DNA of 64,000 nucleotides from Aestuariivirga sp. (lineage in GTDB: Bacteria; Pseudomonadota; Alphaproteobacteria; Rhizobiales; Aestuariivirgaceae). Below are positions 27,351-35,597 of the stretch, piece by piece; position 1 is the stretch's first letter; the number at the start of each line of letters is the position of its first letter. The translations under genes were made by a program, and so were the position numbers. The stretch spans positions 1 to 64,000 of the forward strand of contig JAUXUN010000005.1 in the NCBI GenBank assembly GCA_030680855.1. The letters run 5' to 3'. A model generated the notes under the pieces. It saw only the letters and a list, made by a program, of their open reading frames with translations, was not told the DNA's origin and did no database searches.

Positions 27351-27700
27351 AGGCCCTGTTTGTCCTGAATGATCCGCCATACGGAACCGAGCGCTGTTAC
27401 AACGGGCTGCGTCTTGCCCATGCCCTGCTGAAGAACGACCTGGCAGCGGAAGTCACTGTCTTCCTGATGGCGGACGCGGTTGTCGCGGCGCGCAAGGGCC
27501 AGAAGACGCCGGATGGCTATTACAATATGGAGCGCATGCTGAAGCGTGTGGTAACGGCCAAGGGCCACGTGCTCCTTTGTGGCACCTGCATGGATGCGCG
27601 CGGCATGACCGCAGAAGACATGATGGAAGGCGCGCGCCGCAGCACAATGGATGAGTTGGCGGCTGCGACAGTGTCCGCCGACAAGGTGCTGGTGTTTTGA
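27347..27700 (+). CDS. DsrE/DsrF-like sulfur-relay protein
   Basis: A 117-residue soluble protein of the DsrE fold (MKALFVLNDPPYGTERCYNGLRLAHALL, VTVFLMADAVVAA). Three Cys residues are C17, C78 and C81; HVLLCGTCMDARG places C78 at the position where family members carry a persulfide. It probably receives or passes sulfane sulfur in the cytoplasm. It ends the rhodanese cluster and supports a sulfur role for the whole unit. Confidence 0.82.
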   Translation: MKALFVLNDPPYGTERCYNGLRLAHALLKNDLAAEVTVFLMADAVVAARKGQKTPDGYYNMERMLKRVVTAKGHVLLCGTCMDARGMTAEDMMEGARRSTMDELAAATVSADKVLVF

Positions 27701-28062
27701 GCGAGTTGAGTTCGCCGGAGCATCCCGGTTCACGGCTTTACGAATTGGCAAGGCCCATTAGACTTAACGAGAATCACTAATTTGTAATTGATCTGATTAA
27801 CGTGTTGGGCTCGGCCCTCCCTGTCAACGTAGCATTGGCCCTTCACTTAGTACGGCGGGTTCATCGCTCCTATTGAGCGCATGTTCAATCAACTCTAGCA
27901 ATTTCAATTGAATTCTAATTGGGCCTGTCGGTCATACAGCACATGCCTGCTTATCAATGCATGAAATGTCCATCGCCCCAAACGTAAATTGAATCTGGTT
28001 TTGAGTAACATTTGAAGATTTTTCTTAAGGCACATCTAAGTTTCGCCTGATATTTCGAAGGC
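27701..28062. other. Intergenic stretch without a recognised gene
   Basis: This 362-bp AT-richer gap separates the DsrE-like gene from the TadG-like gene. It holds a small palindrome TTCAATTGAA (27903-27912) and presumably the Tad promoter, but no convincing -35/-10 pair, terminator or ORF was found. Confidence 0.5.
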
Positions 28063-29271
28063 ATGAATAAATGGTCAAGATTTCTTCTGCGAGAGACAAA
28101 GGGCAATATTGCGATTGCCACAGCTCTCACAATTCCGCTCCTCGCCGCGGGCGCGGGCTTCGGTGTTGAAACCGCCTTCTGGTACCACAAGGATGTGGAA
28201 CTGCAGCAGGCAGCCGACAAGGCGGCCTACACGGCGGCACTTGAAAAGCGCGCCGGATCAAATTCCAGCAAGATACTGAATACCGCCACCTACATCGCCA
28301 CCGAAAATGGCTACCAGCCAGGGACACTCGCGGTGCACTATCCGCCAAGCGCTGGCGCATATGCCGGTGACGCCAAGGCCATCGAGGTGGAACTGTCGAT
28401 CGAGCTGCCCCGGTATTTTACCTCGTTCTTTTTTGATGACATGGTTACCGAAAGAGTGAGGGCGGTGGCAATCATGCAGACCGCGGCCAACGCCTGTATC
28501 CTTGCCCTCAGTACGACCTTATCAAGCGCCGCGAAGTTTTCCGGAAGTTCGGACCTAAACCTCGTAGGCTGCACCGTCATGTCGAATTCGATGACATCTG
28601 ATTCCGTGCGGGTCCAAGGCTCGGCAAAATTGTCGACCGATTGCATCATTGCTGTCGGCGACGTCAGTTTGACTTCGGGCGCAACGATGACCGAATGTCC
28701 AGGCGCCATTACGAATGCGCCACCTGCCGCTGACCCCTTCGCCGATGTTCCCGTTCCAACGTCCGGAACGACCTATACAAGCACGGGTGGCGCGGTTCTG
28801 CAGCCGGGACATTACACCAATGGCATGAACCTGACCGGAACCAAAACATTGAGTCCAGGCGTCTATATTGTCTCCGGCGGAAACTTCAGGATCAATGCGA
28901 ACGCAAACATCTCCGGTTCGGGCGTAACAATATACTTCACCGCCGGCACCTCGGTGAGCATCAATGGCACGGCCACCGTTAACCTGTCGGCACCGACGAG
29001 TGGGACCTATTCCGGCCTGCTCTTCTTTGGCGACCGGAGCGCCACAGACGGCGTGACTTTGAATGGGACGGCAGATTCCAAACTTACCGGCGCTGTCTAC
29101 TTCGCCAACCAGAACATCAACTATCTTGGAAACTTCTCCGGAAACGGCGGCTGCACCCAGGTCGTGGGCAAAACGGTGGAATGGTCGGGAAACACAACGA
29201 TCAATCAGGATTGCACCGCCTATGGCATGAGGACCATTCCGGCAATGCAGCTCGTCAAGCTGGTGGAGTGA
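28063..29271 (+). CDS. TadG-like pilus-associated protein with beta-rich C-terminus
   Basis: A 402-residue membrane-anchored protein. The N-terminal TadE/G-type segment (RETKGNIAIATALTIPLLAAGAGFGVETAFWYHKDVELQQAADKAAYTAA) provides one membrane helix. From about residue 230 on there are repeats of short strands (LSPGVYIVSGGNFRINANANISGSGVTIYF, LNGTADSKLTGAVYFANQNI) suggesting a beta-solenoid outside the cytoplasm. It starts a three-gene unit with two TadE-like genes. AAGG precedes the ATG at 28063. Confidence 0.8.
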   Translation: MNKWSRFLLRETKGNIAIATALTIPLLAAGAGFGVETAFWYHKDVELQQAADKAAYTAALEKRAGSNSSKILNTATYIATENGYQPGTLAVHYPPSAGAYAGDAKAIEVELSIELPRYFTSFFFDDMVTERVRAVAIMQTAANACILALSTTLSSAAKFSGSSDLNLVGCTVMSNSMTSDSVRVQGSAKLSTDCIIAVGDVSLTSGATMTECPGAITNAPPAADPFADVPVPTSGTTYTSTGGAVLQPGHYTNGMNLTGTKTLSPGVYIVSGGNFRINANANISGSGVTIYFTAGTSVSINGTATVNLSAPTSGTYSGLLFFGDRSATDGVTLNGTADSKLTGAVYFANQNINYLGNFSGNGGCTQVVGKTVEWSGNTTINQDCTAYGMRTIPAMQLVKLVE

Positions 29272-29275
29272 CGCC

Positions 29276-29707
29276 ATGCGTAAATTTTTCCGGGATGACA
29301 CAGGCGTAGGAGCGATTGAGTTCGCACTTATTGCGCCGTTATTGGCACTCGTTCTCTTGGGCACCATTTCAGGCTGGGCATACTACCAGCAGAACAACCA
29401 TATGCGTGACAGCGTAGAAGTAGCAGGCAAGTATTTCCTTCAAGGCGGCACAAGCGAGGAAGTTGCGCTGAACATTGCCGAAGCAGCGTGGACTGCCAAA
29501 CCGGACGACGGAAGCATCGCGCTTAACAAGACTTGCGTCTGTGCAGGCGTGGCCGCGAGTTGCGGCGGAGTCTGCAGTGACAGCAGCATTCCTGAGACCT
29601 ACTGGACTATCGAGGCCTCAAGCACTTACACGGATCCATTTTTTGGCAAAACAGTCTTTCAGGATGGCTTGCCCCTTTACGAGCGCGAGGTCATTCGTGT
29701 CCGTTAA
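29276..29707 (+). CDS. TadE-like pilus assembly protein
   Basis: A 143-residue minor-pilin-like protein. After a short charged N-terminus, GVGAIEFALIAPLLALVLLG is the conserved hydrophobic helix with the Glu of TadE/F pseudopilins. A Cys-rich patch (CVCAGVAASCGGVC, about residues 86-99) probably forms disulfides in the periplasm. It is four bases after the TadG-like gene and overlaps the next start. Confidence 0.82.
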   Translation: MRKFFRDDTGVGAIEFALIAPLLALVLLGTISGWAYYQQNNHMRDSVEVAGKYFLQGGTSEEVALNIAEAAWTAKPDDGSIALNKTCVCAGVAASCGGVCSDSSIPETYWTIEASSTYTDPFFGKTVFQDGLPLYEREVIRVR

Positions 29708-30098
29708 ACACCTTATCCGTGATGATCGCGGCAGCGCAGCTGTCGAATTTTCCCTGGTGCTTCCAACTTTCCTTGTCATGGTTATCGGCATTTTTGCGGT
29801 GGGCTGGGCGGCGCATAGCACGCATAACTTGCGCCATGCACTTGCCGAAGGAGCCCGCGCCCTGCAACTCAAACCGACAATAACCCAATCCGAACTGCAG
29901 ACCCTCGTCAGGAGCAAGGTCTTTGAGGGGCATGGCCCGGAAGACGTGTCAGTCACTTTGACTTTTGACCCCTTAAGCGCGGGGGTAAAACTGGCTCATA
30001 CAACGGCGAGCTATCCCGTGACGTTTACGGTTCCGCTGGTTGGGAGCTATTCCTTTTCCTACAGTGTTTCGATGACCGTGCCGGTCACCGCGAGCTAG
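29697..30098 (+). CDS. Second TadE-like pilus assembly protein
   Basis: A 133-residue protein starting from GTG at 29697, with GCGAGG six bases upstream, overlapping the previous gene by 11 bases. DDRGSAAVEFSLVLPTFLVMVIGIF is the TadE-type helix with the conserved Glu. The rest is a small periplasmic domain. No Tad secretion ATPase or platform gene is in the window; the only Flp-type pilin is at 47.3 kb. Confidence 0.8.
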   Translation: MSVKHLIRDDRGSAAVEFSLVLPTFLVMVIGIFAVGWAAHSTHNLRHALAEGARALQLKPTITQSELQTLVRSKVFEGHGPEDVSVTLTFDPLSAGVKLAHTTASYPVTFTVPLVGSYSFSYSVSMTVPVTAS

Positions 30099-30135
30099 GC
30101 CTCGACGCCAGCGAGTTGCTTTTCCATGAAATAAT

Positions 30136-30212
30136 TGGCGGCCCCGACTGGATTCGAACCAGTGGCCCTCAGTTTAGGAAACTGATGCTCTATCCAACTG
30201 AGCTACGGGACC
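30136..30212 (-). tRNA. tRNA-Arg (anticodon CCT)
   Basis: A complete cloverleaf on the minus strand: acceptor GGTCCCG/CGGGGCC with one G-T pair, D-arm GCTC..GAGC, anticodon stem TCAGT/ACTGA with loop TTCCTAA (CCT, reading AGG), and T-arm ACTGG-TTCGAAT-CCAGT. Discriminator G and an encoded CCA (30138-30136) follow. Confidence 0.97.
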
Positions 30213-30240
30213 GCACAAACCTCCTTATAGTTTGGAATCC

Positions 30241-30277
30241 GTGAAAAAGAAAAGGCCCGGGTTTGAAACCGGGCCTT
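30241..30277 (-). terminator. Rho-independent terminator of carD
   Basis: On the minus strand AAGGCCCGG (30277-30269) pairs with CCGGGCCTT (30260-30252), followed by TTCTTTTTC. It lies 26 bases past the carD stop. Confidence 0.85.
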
Positions 30278-30302
30278 GTCCCTAGAGGTCTTGGAAAAAT
30301 GC

Positions 30303-31196
30303 TTATGCGGCTTCTTCGGCGGCGGCCTCTTCTTCGGCCTTTTCGCCGGCGGCCTGGGCGCGCTTGGCGTTCTTGGCGAGGAATTCGGAAAGCTCCTTCA
30401 CCGACTGGTCATCATCGACTTTGCGGACGGCAGCAAGCTCGCGGGCCATGCGGAGCAGGGCCTGCTCGAACAGCTGGCGCTCGGAATAGGACTGCTCGGG
30501 CTGGCGGTCGGAGCGGTAGAGATCGCGCACGACTTCGGCCACGGCAATGAGATCACCGGAATTGATCTTCGCATCATATTCCTGGGCGCGCCTCGACCAC
30601 ATGGTGCGTTTGATGCGGGCCCGGCCACGGATAACCTTCATGGCGTGCTCGATCAGGCCGCGGTCAGCCAGGCGGCGCATGCCCTTTTGCTCGGCGCGGT
30701 TGGTTGGAACCTTGAGGCGCAGCTTCTCGCGCTCGAAATCCACGATGTAGAGTTCAAGCTTCGAGCCGGCGATTTCCTGCTCTTCGATGGCGGTAATCTT
30801 GCCAACGCCATGGGCGGGATAAACCACCAGTTCGCCGATCTTGAAGGCGAGCTTCCTGGGCGCAGCGGGCGCTGCGGCAACGGCGGGCTTTGCCACGGCT
30901 GCAACAGGTGCGGCAACGGGCTTTACGGCCACACTCACGGGCTTTGCAACCGGTGCAGAAACCGCGTGGACTGGCTTGGAGTGTTTCAGATGACCGGTTA
31001 CCTTGGTCAGAATCGTCTTCTTGGCGACTGGCTTTGCAACGGGCGCCACCTTCGCCTTGGGCTTGGTTTTTACAACTTTAGCCTTGGCTTTCGCAGCTAC
31101 CGCCTTGGACTTGGTTGCTTTTTTTTCCTTTGCAACCGACTTTTTGGTATTAGCTGCCTTCTTTGCCAGCGCTGCCTTTTTTACGGCTTTTTTCAT
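30303..31196 (-). CDS. CarD/CdnL-type transcription factor with a long histone-like N-terminal tail
   Basis: A 297-residue RNA-polymerase-binding regulator. Residues about 116-275 are the CarD domain: FKIGELVVYPAHGVGKITAIEEQEIAG binds the beta subunit, and the helical DNA-contacting part includes IKRTMWSRRAQEYDAKINSGDLI. The first 115 residues are almost only Lys, Ala, Val and Pro (AKKAANTKKSVAKEKKATKSK..., repeated VAKPV) and resemble histone H1 tails. CdnL proteins I remember are about 160-200 residues and lack this. The C-terminus is Ala/Glu-rich. The tail shares frame, strand and start with the domain, so it is not an obvious misjoin. Confidence 0.9.
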   Translation of the reverse strand: MKKAVKKAALAKKAANTKKSVAKEKKATKSKAVAAKAKAKVVKTKPKAKVAPVAKPVAKKTILTKVTGHLKHSKPVHAVSAPVAKPVSVAVKPVAAPVAAVAKPAVAAAPAAPRKLAFKIGELVVYPAHGVGKITAIEEQEIAGSKLELYIVDFEREKLRLKVPTNRAEQKGMRRLADRGLIEHAMKVIRGRARIKRTMWSRRAQEYDAKINSGDLIAVAEVVRDLYRSDRQPEQSYSERQLFEQALLRMARELAAVRKVDDDQSVKELSEFLAKNAKRAQAAGEKAEEEAAAEEAA

Positions 31197-31415
31197 TTTT
31201 TGTCCTTCGCTTTCGCCTGGACCCCGGAATCGCCCGCAAAATATGGGCGAAAAAATAACCGAGCTTTGGGGGCCCGGGTCTCATGACTTGCAGGGGTATT
31301 GTTTACATTAAAAAGGACTATAGCACGATTTTAAGGAAAATTAAAGCTCGATATATCCGTGTACGGTCTATCCTGGCATCGGTGCCCTGCGTTATTCACA
31401 GGATGGTTAACGAAT

Positions 31416-31754
31416 TCAATCGCCTTCGCCGGGGTTTTCCGAAAAGTGGGCCTCGAATTTGCCTGCGACACCATCGAACTCCTTGGCATCGGCCGGGGCA
31501 TCGCGCTTGATCGTAATATTTGGCCACTTCTGGGCATATTCGGTGTTGATCTTGAGCCATTTCTCCAAGCCCGGCTCGGTATCCGGCTTGATCGCATCGG
31601 CGGGGCATTCCGGCTCGCAAACGCCACAGTCAATGCAGTCATCGGGGTGGATAACCAGCATGTTTTCGCCCTCGTAGAAGCAATCCACGGGGCAGACTTC
31701 AACGCAGTCCATGTATTTGCACTTGATGCAGTTTTCAGTGACGATGTAGGTCAT
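31416..31754 (-). CDS. fdxA: Seven-iron ferredoxin FdxA
   Basis: A 112-residue cytoplasmic electron carrier with one 3Fe-4S and one 4Fe-4S cluster. The cysteine pattern is [18 protein letters not shown] then [16 protein letters not shown], with the extra C-terminal region usual for alphaproteobacterial FdxA ([16 protein letters not shown]). It follows carD on the same strand order helicase / S4 / fdxA / carD, conserved in the group as I recall. Confidence 0.95.
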   Translation of the reverse strand: MTYIVTENCIKCKYMDCVEVCPVDCFYEGENMLVIHPDDCIDCGVCEPECPADAIKPDTEPGLEKWLKINTEYAQKWPNITIKRDAPADAKEFDGVAGKFEAHFSENPGEGD

Positions 31755-31805
31755 GTCAGTCCAGTTGTTCTTTATAACGAACGATGAATAGCAAGAATTT
31801 TTGCC

Positions 31806-32093
31806 TTATGCACGGTCTTTCTCGTCGCGGGAAGGGCCAGAGGTGAGGTCTTCGTATAGCTGACATGCCTGGGAGAAGGGCCCACGCTTGGTGCCCAAAT
31901 CCTTGACCTTCAGGACGCGGACATGGCCGCCCACAGCAATGGTCAATACATCATCGGGGCGCACAACATGGCCGGGCTTGGTAACCTTTGCTCGGTTCAG
32001 GCGCACATGGCCCGCTTCGACCAATTCAGCGGCCGTGGGGCGCTGTTTCACGACCCGGGCAAACCAGAGCCACTTGTCCAGGCGTTGCGTCAG
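31806..32093 (-). CDS. S4-domain RNA-binding protein (heat-shock protein 15-like)
   Basis: A small S4-fold protein. The S4 domain reads RLDKWLWFARVVKQRPTAAELVEAGHVRLNR. The only ATG/GTG/TTG start (GTG at 32051) would delete RLDKWLWFARVV, its most conserved part. The frame is open to 32100, and CTG at 32093 or ACG at 32090 are the remaining choices; CTG overlaps the helicase stop in CTGA, with GGGTAAG upstream. I use 32093 (95 residues); the conservative version is 31806-32051. Hsp15-like proteins rescue stalled 50S subunits carrying nascent chains. Confidence 0.8.
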   Translation of the reverse strand: MTQRLDKWLWFARVVKQRPTAAELVEAGHVRLNRAKVTKPGHVVRPDDVLTIAVGGHVRVLKVKDLGTKRGPFSQACQLYEDLTSGPSRDEKDRA

Positions 32094-34993
32094 TTTTTCT
32101 TACCCATCATTTGAGCCTTGAGGGTTTCCAGAACGGCAAAAGGCGAATTGGGGTCCATGGGCTTTTCGGGCCGGCGCTTGGGTTCTTCGCGGCGCTCGTC
32201 GCGTTCCTTTGCATGGTGCTTACGGTTCGGTCTTGGCGGCCGCTCTTTCTGATCCACAGGCTTAGGCTGGGGCCTGTGCTGGGGTTTGGCCTCGGGCCGG
32301 TGGCGGAACGGGCCCGTATCCTTTGGCCACCAGACCTCGATTTCAACTTCTTCGAGGACGGGCTCAGGGGCTGGTGAGATGGATTCTTCCACCGCTGGCG
32401 GGGCATCGATCTCCACAGCTGGGGCAACGGCTTCAGATCCGGGGGCTGCTGCCAAAGGTTCGGGTTCCGTCATCACAACCGGTTCGGAGGCTATTTCTGG
32501 TTCTGCGAGGAGCGCAGCGGCTTCCGCCAGGGGTGCTGCTGGTGCGGCAGGGCGTTTAATTTTCTTTTTCTGCATGCGGAAGCCGAGGCTGCGCAGAATG
32601 CCTTCGAACTCTTCGCCGGAGCAGCCGACGAGTGACATCATGTCGGCCACGATGGCAAAGCCGCCACCCTCAACGGACCCGGCGGGGCGCACTTCGTCGG
32701 GGAAGCGGGCGCGCCAGAAGACCCGCTCGCGCACGAGGTCGGCCAGGCGCTCCAGCATGTCGATGCGCACAACGCGGGTTCCGCAAATGCGGTAGCCGCA
32801 GACGCCATAGAAGCCGCGCGGCGTTGACCTGTCGAAGATCGCCGAGGTGAGGCCCTGACCCGGAGGCGTGGGAAGGTTTGCCAGATCCAGGCTGCCGGCC
32901 TTTTTCAATTGCAGGGCCCAGAGCAAAAGCCGGAGTTCGGTAGCGGCGGGCTTCAACAGCAAGGGCGTAAAAATATGGAAAGCACCAAAGCGCACTCCCT
33001 GGGCGCGGAGCACGGCACGGTCTTCCTGGGACAGGGATTTAACATCTTCAAGCACGGTTTCCCGTGGCAATACGCCCAGGGTTTCAACGATGCGGAAGGC
33101 TATGCCGCGGGCAATGCCCTGCAGGGTTTCGCTTTCCTGCAGTTTGAGCAGGGGCTCGAGCAAGGTTGCGACGTGACGGTCAATAAATTTTTGCAACCGG
33201 AGTTGCACATCTTCGCGGGCCTGTCCGTAGAGGAGATCGCTGGCAAGCACCCGGGCCACGGGCTTCAGGAGACTTTCACCGGCTTCGACAAAACCGATGG
33301 GCGCGTGGTTCCAGATAATGTTGCCATCGCGGGTGAGTTTCAGGTCGGGATCGGCGGAAGTTGCGGCGGAATTGGCGCGGGCCAGAATTTCGGCACTCAC
33401 GGCATGAACGGCGGCGGCTTTCAGGGTTCGTTGTTCCTGGCTCTCGCTCGTGCCATCGGGAATGAAATTGAAACCCTTGATGCGGCCCACATACTCGCCT
33501 TCAACATGAATGGCGCCGTCTTCTTCAACACTCGACATTAACTCTTCCTTTTGGGCCAGGCGGCGCATCAATACACTAGTCCGGCGGTCAATGAAACGCT
33601 GGGTCAGCCTTTCGTGCAACGCATCTGACAGCTTCTCTTCTATCTCGCGGGCGCGCTGCTGCCAATAGAGGGGGGCTTTCAGCCAGTTGCCCCGATTGGC
33701 AATGAAGGTCCAGGTCCGGACGTGGGAGATGCGGTTGGAAAGTGTGTCGAGATCGCCCTCGGTATTTTCGCAATGCTTGAGCTGGCGGGAGAACCAATCC
33801 TCCGAAATGTAACCCGGAGGACTGGCGAGGAACTGGAAGATGCGGCCCACGAGGTGGGCGTGTTCGGCAGGCGAAATATTGCGGTAATCCGGCAATTGGC
33901 AAACCGACCAGAGAAGCTCCACATCGCTCCTGGATTTGGCCAGACCGGCAACATCAGCGTCACGCACTACGGCTTCCAGCGCCTGGATGTCGGGGCCTGC
34001 CTGGGCGCGGGTGAGGCCATCGTGCCGGGGCATGGCGGTGAGGCTGCGGCGCAGCCGCTCAAGGGAGCCGAAATCGAGGTCGGGGTTGCGCCATTGCAGC
34101 GAGCGGACGCGGTCGAAATTATGGTTCTCCAGGCGGTCGATGGTTTCCTGCTCAAAGGCTTCGGCCTCTCCGGTGCAGCCAAAGGTGCCGTCGTTCATGT
34201 AGCGGCCGGCGCGGCCGGCGACCTGGCCAAGTTCGCCGGGGCTCAGCTGGCGGTACTGGAAGCCGTCGAATTTCCGGGTGGCGGCAAAGGCCACATGATC
34301 CACATTCATGTTGAGGCCCATGCCGATGGCATCGGTCGCCACGATGTAGTCCACGTCACCGGATTGATAGAGGGCCACCTGGGCATTGCGGGTGCGCGGT
34401 GACAGGGCCCCCAAAACTACCGCGGCTCCGCCATTTTGCCGCCGGATAAGTTCGGCCACGGAATAAACCATCTCGGCTGAGAAGGCGACGATGGCAGATC
34501 TGCGGGGAAGCCGCGTCATTTTCTTGACGCCGGAATAGGTGAGCTTGGAAAAGCGCGGCCTGGCGATGAAGCTGGTTTTGGGCAGCATGGCTTCGAGGAT
34601 AGGCTTCATAGTAGCAGCCCCCAGAAGCATGGTTTCCTCGAGCCCACGCCGGTGCAAGACCCGGTCGGTAAAAATATGGCCGCGCTCGAAATCGGCGCAG
34701 AGCTGAACCTCGTCGATGGCGAGGAACGGCACCTCGATGTCAGGCGGCATGGCCTCGACAGTCGCCACCCAATAGCGCGGGGCGGCGGGGATGATTTTTT
34801 CTTCCCCGGTCACAAGGGCCACGGCGTGATCGCCGGCCCTCAGACGCACGCGATCATAAATCTCGCGGGCCAGGAGCCTGAGCGGCAAGCCGATCATGCC
34901 GCCGCCATGGGCCAGCATGCGCTCCACCGCCAAATGAGTTTTGCCGGTATTGGTGGGCCCCAATACGGCGGTGACATTTCGGATTTGCGGCAT
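32090..34993 (-). CDS. SUV3-like superfamily 2 RNA helicase
   Basis: A 967-residue helicase of the type related to mitochondrial Suv3. Walker A is GPTNTGKTH with K18, Walker B is FLAIDEVQL, and the second RecA domain has ATDAIGMGLN and the arginine-finger region QVAGRAGRYMNDGTFG. A C-terminal helical domain follows. The last 150 or so residues are a Pro/Glu/Ala-rich low-complexity tail ending in a Lys-rich segment. It may unwind RNA for decay. The start is ATG at 34993, two codons after a possible GTG. It overlaps the S4 gene. Confidence 0.88.
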   Translation of the reverse strand: MPQIRNVTAVLGPTNTGKTHLAVERMLAHGGGMIGLPLRLLAREIYDRVRLRAGDHAVALVTGEEKIIPAAPRYWVATVEAMPPDIEVPFLAIDEVQLCADFERGHIFTDRVLHRRGLEETMLLGAATMKPILEAMLPKTSFIARPRFSKLTYSGVKKMTRLPRRSAIVAFSAEMVYSVAELIRRQNGGAAVVLGALSPRTRNAQVALYQSGDVDYIVATDAIGMGLNMNVDHVAFAATRKFDGFQYRQLSPGELGQVAGRAGRYMNDGTFGCTGEAEAFEQETIDRLENHNFDRVRSLQWRNPDLDFGSLERLRRSLTAMPRHDGLTRAQAGPDIQALEAVVRDADVAGLAKSRSDVELLWSVCQLPDYRNISPAEHAHLVGRIFQFLASPPGYISEDWFSRQLKHCENTEGDLDTLSNRISHVRTWTFIANRGNWLKAPLYWQQRAREIEEKLSDALHERLTQRFIDRRTSVLMRRLAQKEELMSSVEEDGAIHVEGEYVGRIKGFNFIPDGTSESQEQRTLKAAAVHAVSAEILARANSAATSADPDLKLTRDGNIIWNHAPIGFVEAGESLLKPVARVLASDLLYGQAREDVQLRLQKFIDRHVATLLEPLLKLQESETLQGIARGIAFRIVETLGVLPRETVLEDVKSLSQEDRAVLRAQGVRFGAFHIFTPLLLKPAATELRLLLWALQLKKAGSLDLANLPTPPGQGLTSAIFDRSTPRGFYGVCGYRICGTRVVRIDMLERLADLVRERVFWRARFPDEVRPAGSVEGGGFAIVADMMSLVGCSGEEFEGILRSLGFRMQKKKIKRPAAPAAPLAEAAALLAEPEIASEPVVMTEPEPLAAAPGSEAVAPAVEIDAPPAVEESISPAPEPVLEEVEIEVWWPKDTGPFRHRPEAKPQHRPQPKPVDQKERPPRPNRKHHAKERDERREEPKRRPEKPMDPNSPFAVLETLKAQMMGKKN

Positions 34994-35508
34994 CACCACA
35001 AGGTAGATGCGAAATGGCTGATGTCAACCGGTGGCGGAGGCATTTCAAGGCTGTGTCAATTCGCTCCGCCTTGGAAAGACTTGGATTCAAAGCAGAACAT
35101 AAGGTGGGCGAATCGCTGACTCGTGACAGATTCATTTTCTGTTCCGGCGCAATGCCTAGCGTACTCGCGCGGAGGTTTTCCCGTAGCGATTTTTCCTCCC
35201 CGAAAGATCGACGAAAATTCGGCTTTTCCGTTAAGCTTCGTTTCCACCTGTTAATGAGGGGTAAAAGCACAGGCGCCACTTTGACTTTTGAAATTAACGA
35301 AGCGTTCTGGTTTGAGAACAGAAGGTGGGCGAATCGCGGATTGCCCTATTTTCACTGTTTGTTCTCGCAAGATATGGTGGCCGGATTGCCGTGTGCCACT
35401 AAAATTCGGTTCCGCTTTAAGGGTTTAGGCCGATCCGCCGCCCTGGCTGTTAACCCGGCTGTTCTAAAGCGGGACGGGAGGCTGTGGCGGAAATTGTTGC
35501 TGTGCTGC
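34994..35508. other. Gap between the helicase and the rpmB promoter: no gene recognised
   Basis: The divergent gap between the helicase and rpmB is 604 bp, much longer than elsewhere. An open frame spans most of it on the plus strand, but its composition is unlike a protein and it overlaps rpmB, so I leave it out. The gap holds a cluster of four GANTC sites (35084-35133), a 23-bp direct repeat, and AT-rich stretches (35195-35300). No DnaA box was seen. Confidence 0.5.
35094..35337 (+). repeat. 23-bp direct repeat, two copies 221 bp apart
   Basis: The 23-bp unit at 35094-35116 recurs at 35315-35337 with one mismatch; the invariant core is AAGGTGGGCGAATCGC (35101-35116 and 35322-35337). Each copy includes one GAATC (GANTC) site. 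The unit lies between the divergent helicase and rpmB genes. Confidence 0.7.
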
Positions 35509-35537
35509 TTGACCGACGCTGGCTCTCCACTTATAGA
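35509..35537 (+). promoter_or_regulatory. Sigma-70 promoter of rpmB
   Basis: TTGACC (35509-35514) and TATAGA (35532-35537) are spaced by exactly 17 bases. The predicted start is near 35544, leaving about 54 nt of leader before the rpmB ATG. This is the clearest promoter in the window. Confidence 0.7.
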
Positions 35538-35597
35538 AGCGCCAACCGAGCCGGACCCCTCATGGTCTGGCCTTTATTATATCGTGGAGTACGGATC

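Noticed and set aside
30276-31286. 336-codon plus-strand open frame antisense to carD
   Set aside because: It is a shadow of the Lys/Ala-rich carD codons; the minus-strand product is a clear CarD protein with its own terminator.
34994-35597. Chromosomal replication origin
   Set aside because: Despite AT-rich stretches, GANTC clustering and repeats, no TTATCCACA-type DnaA boxes were found and dnaA, hemE or parAB are not nearby.
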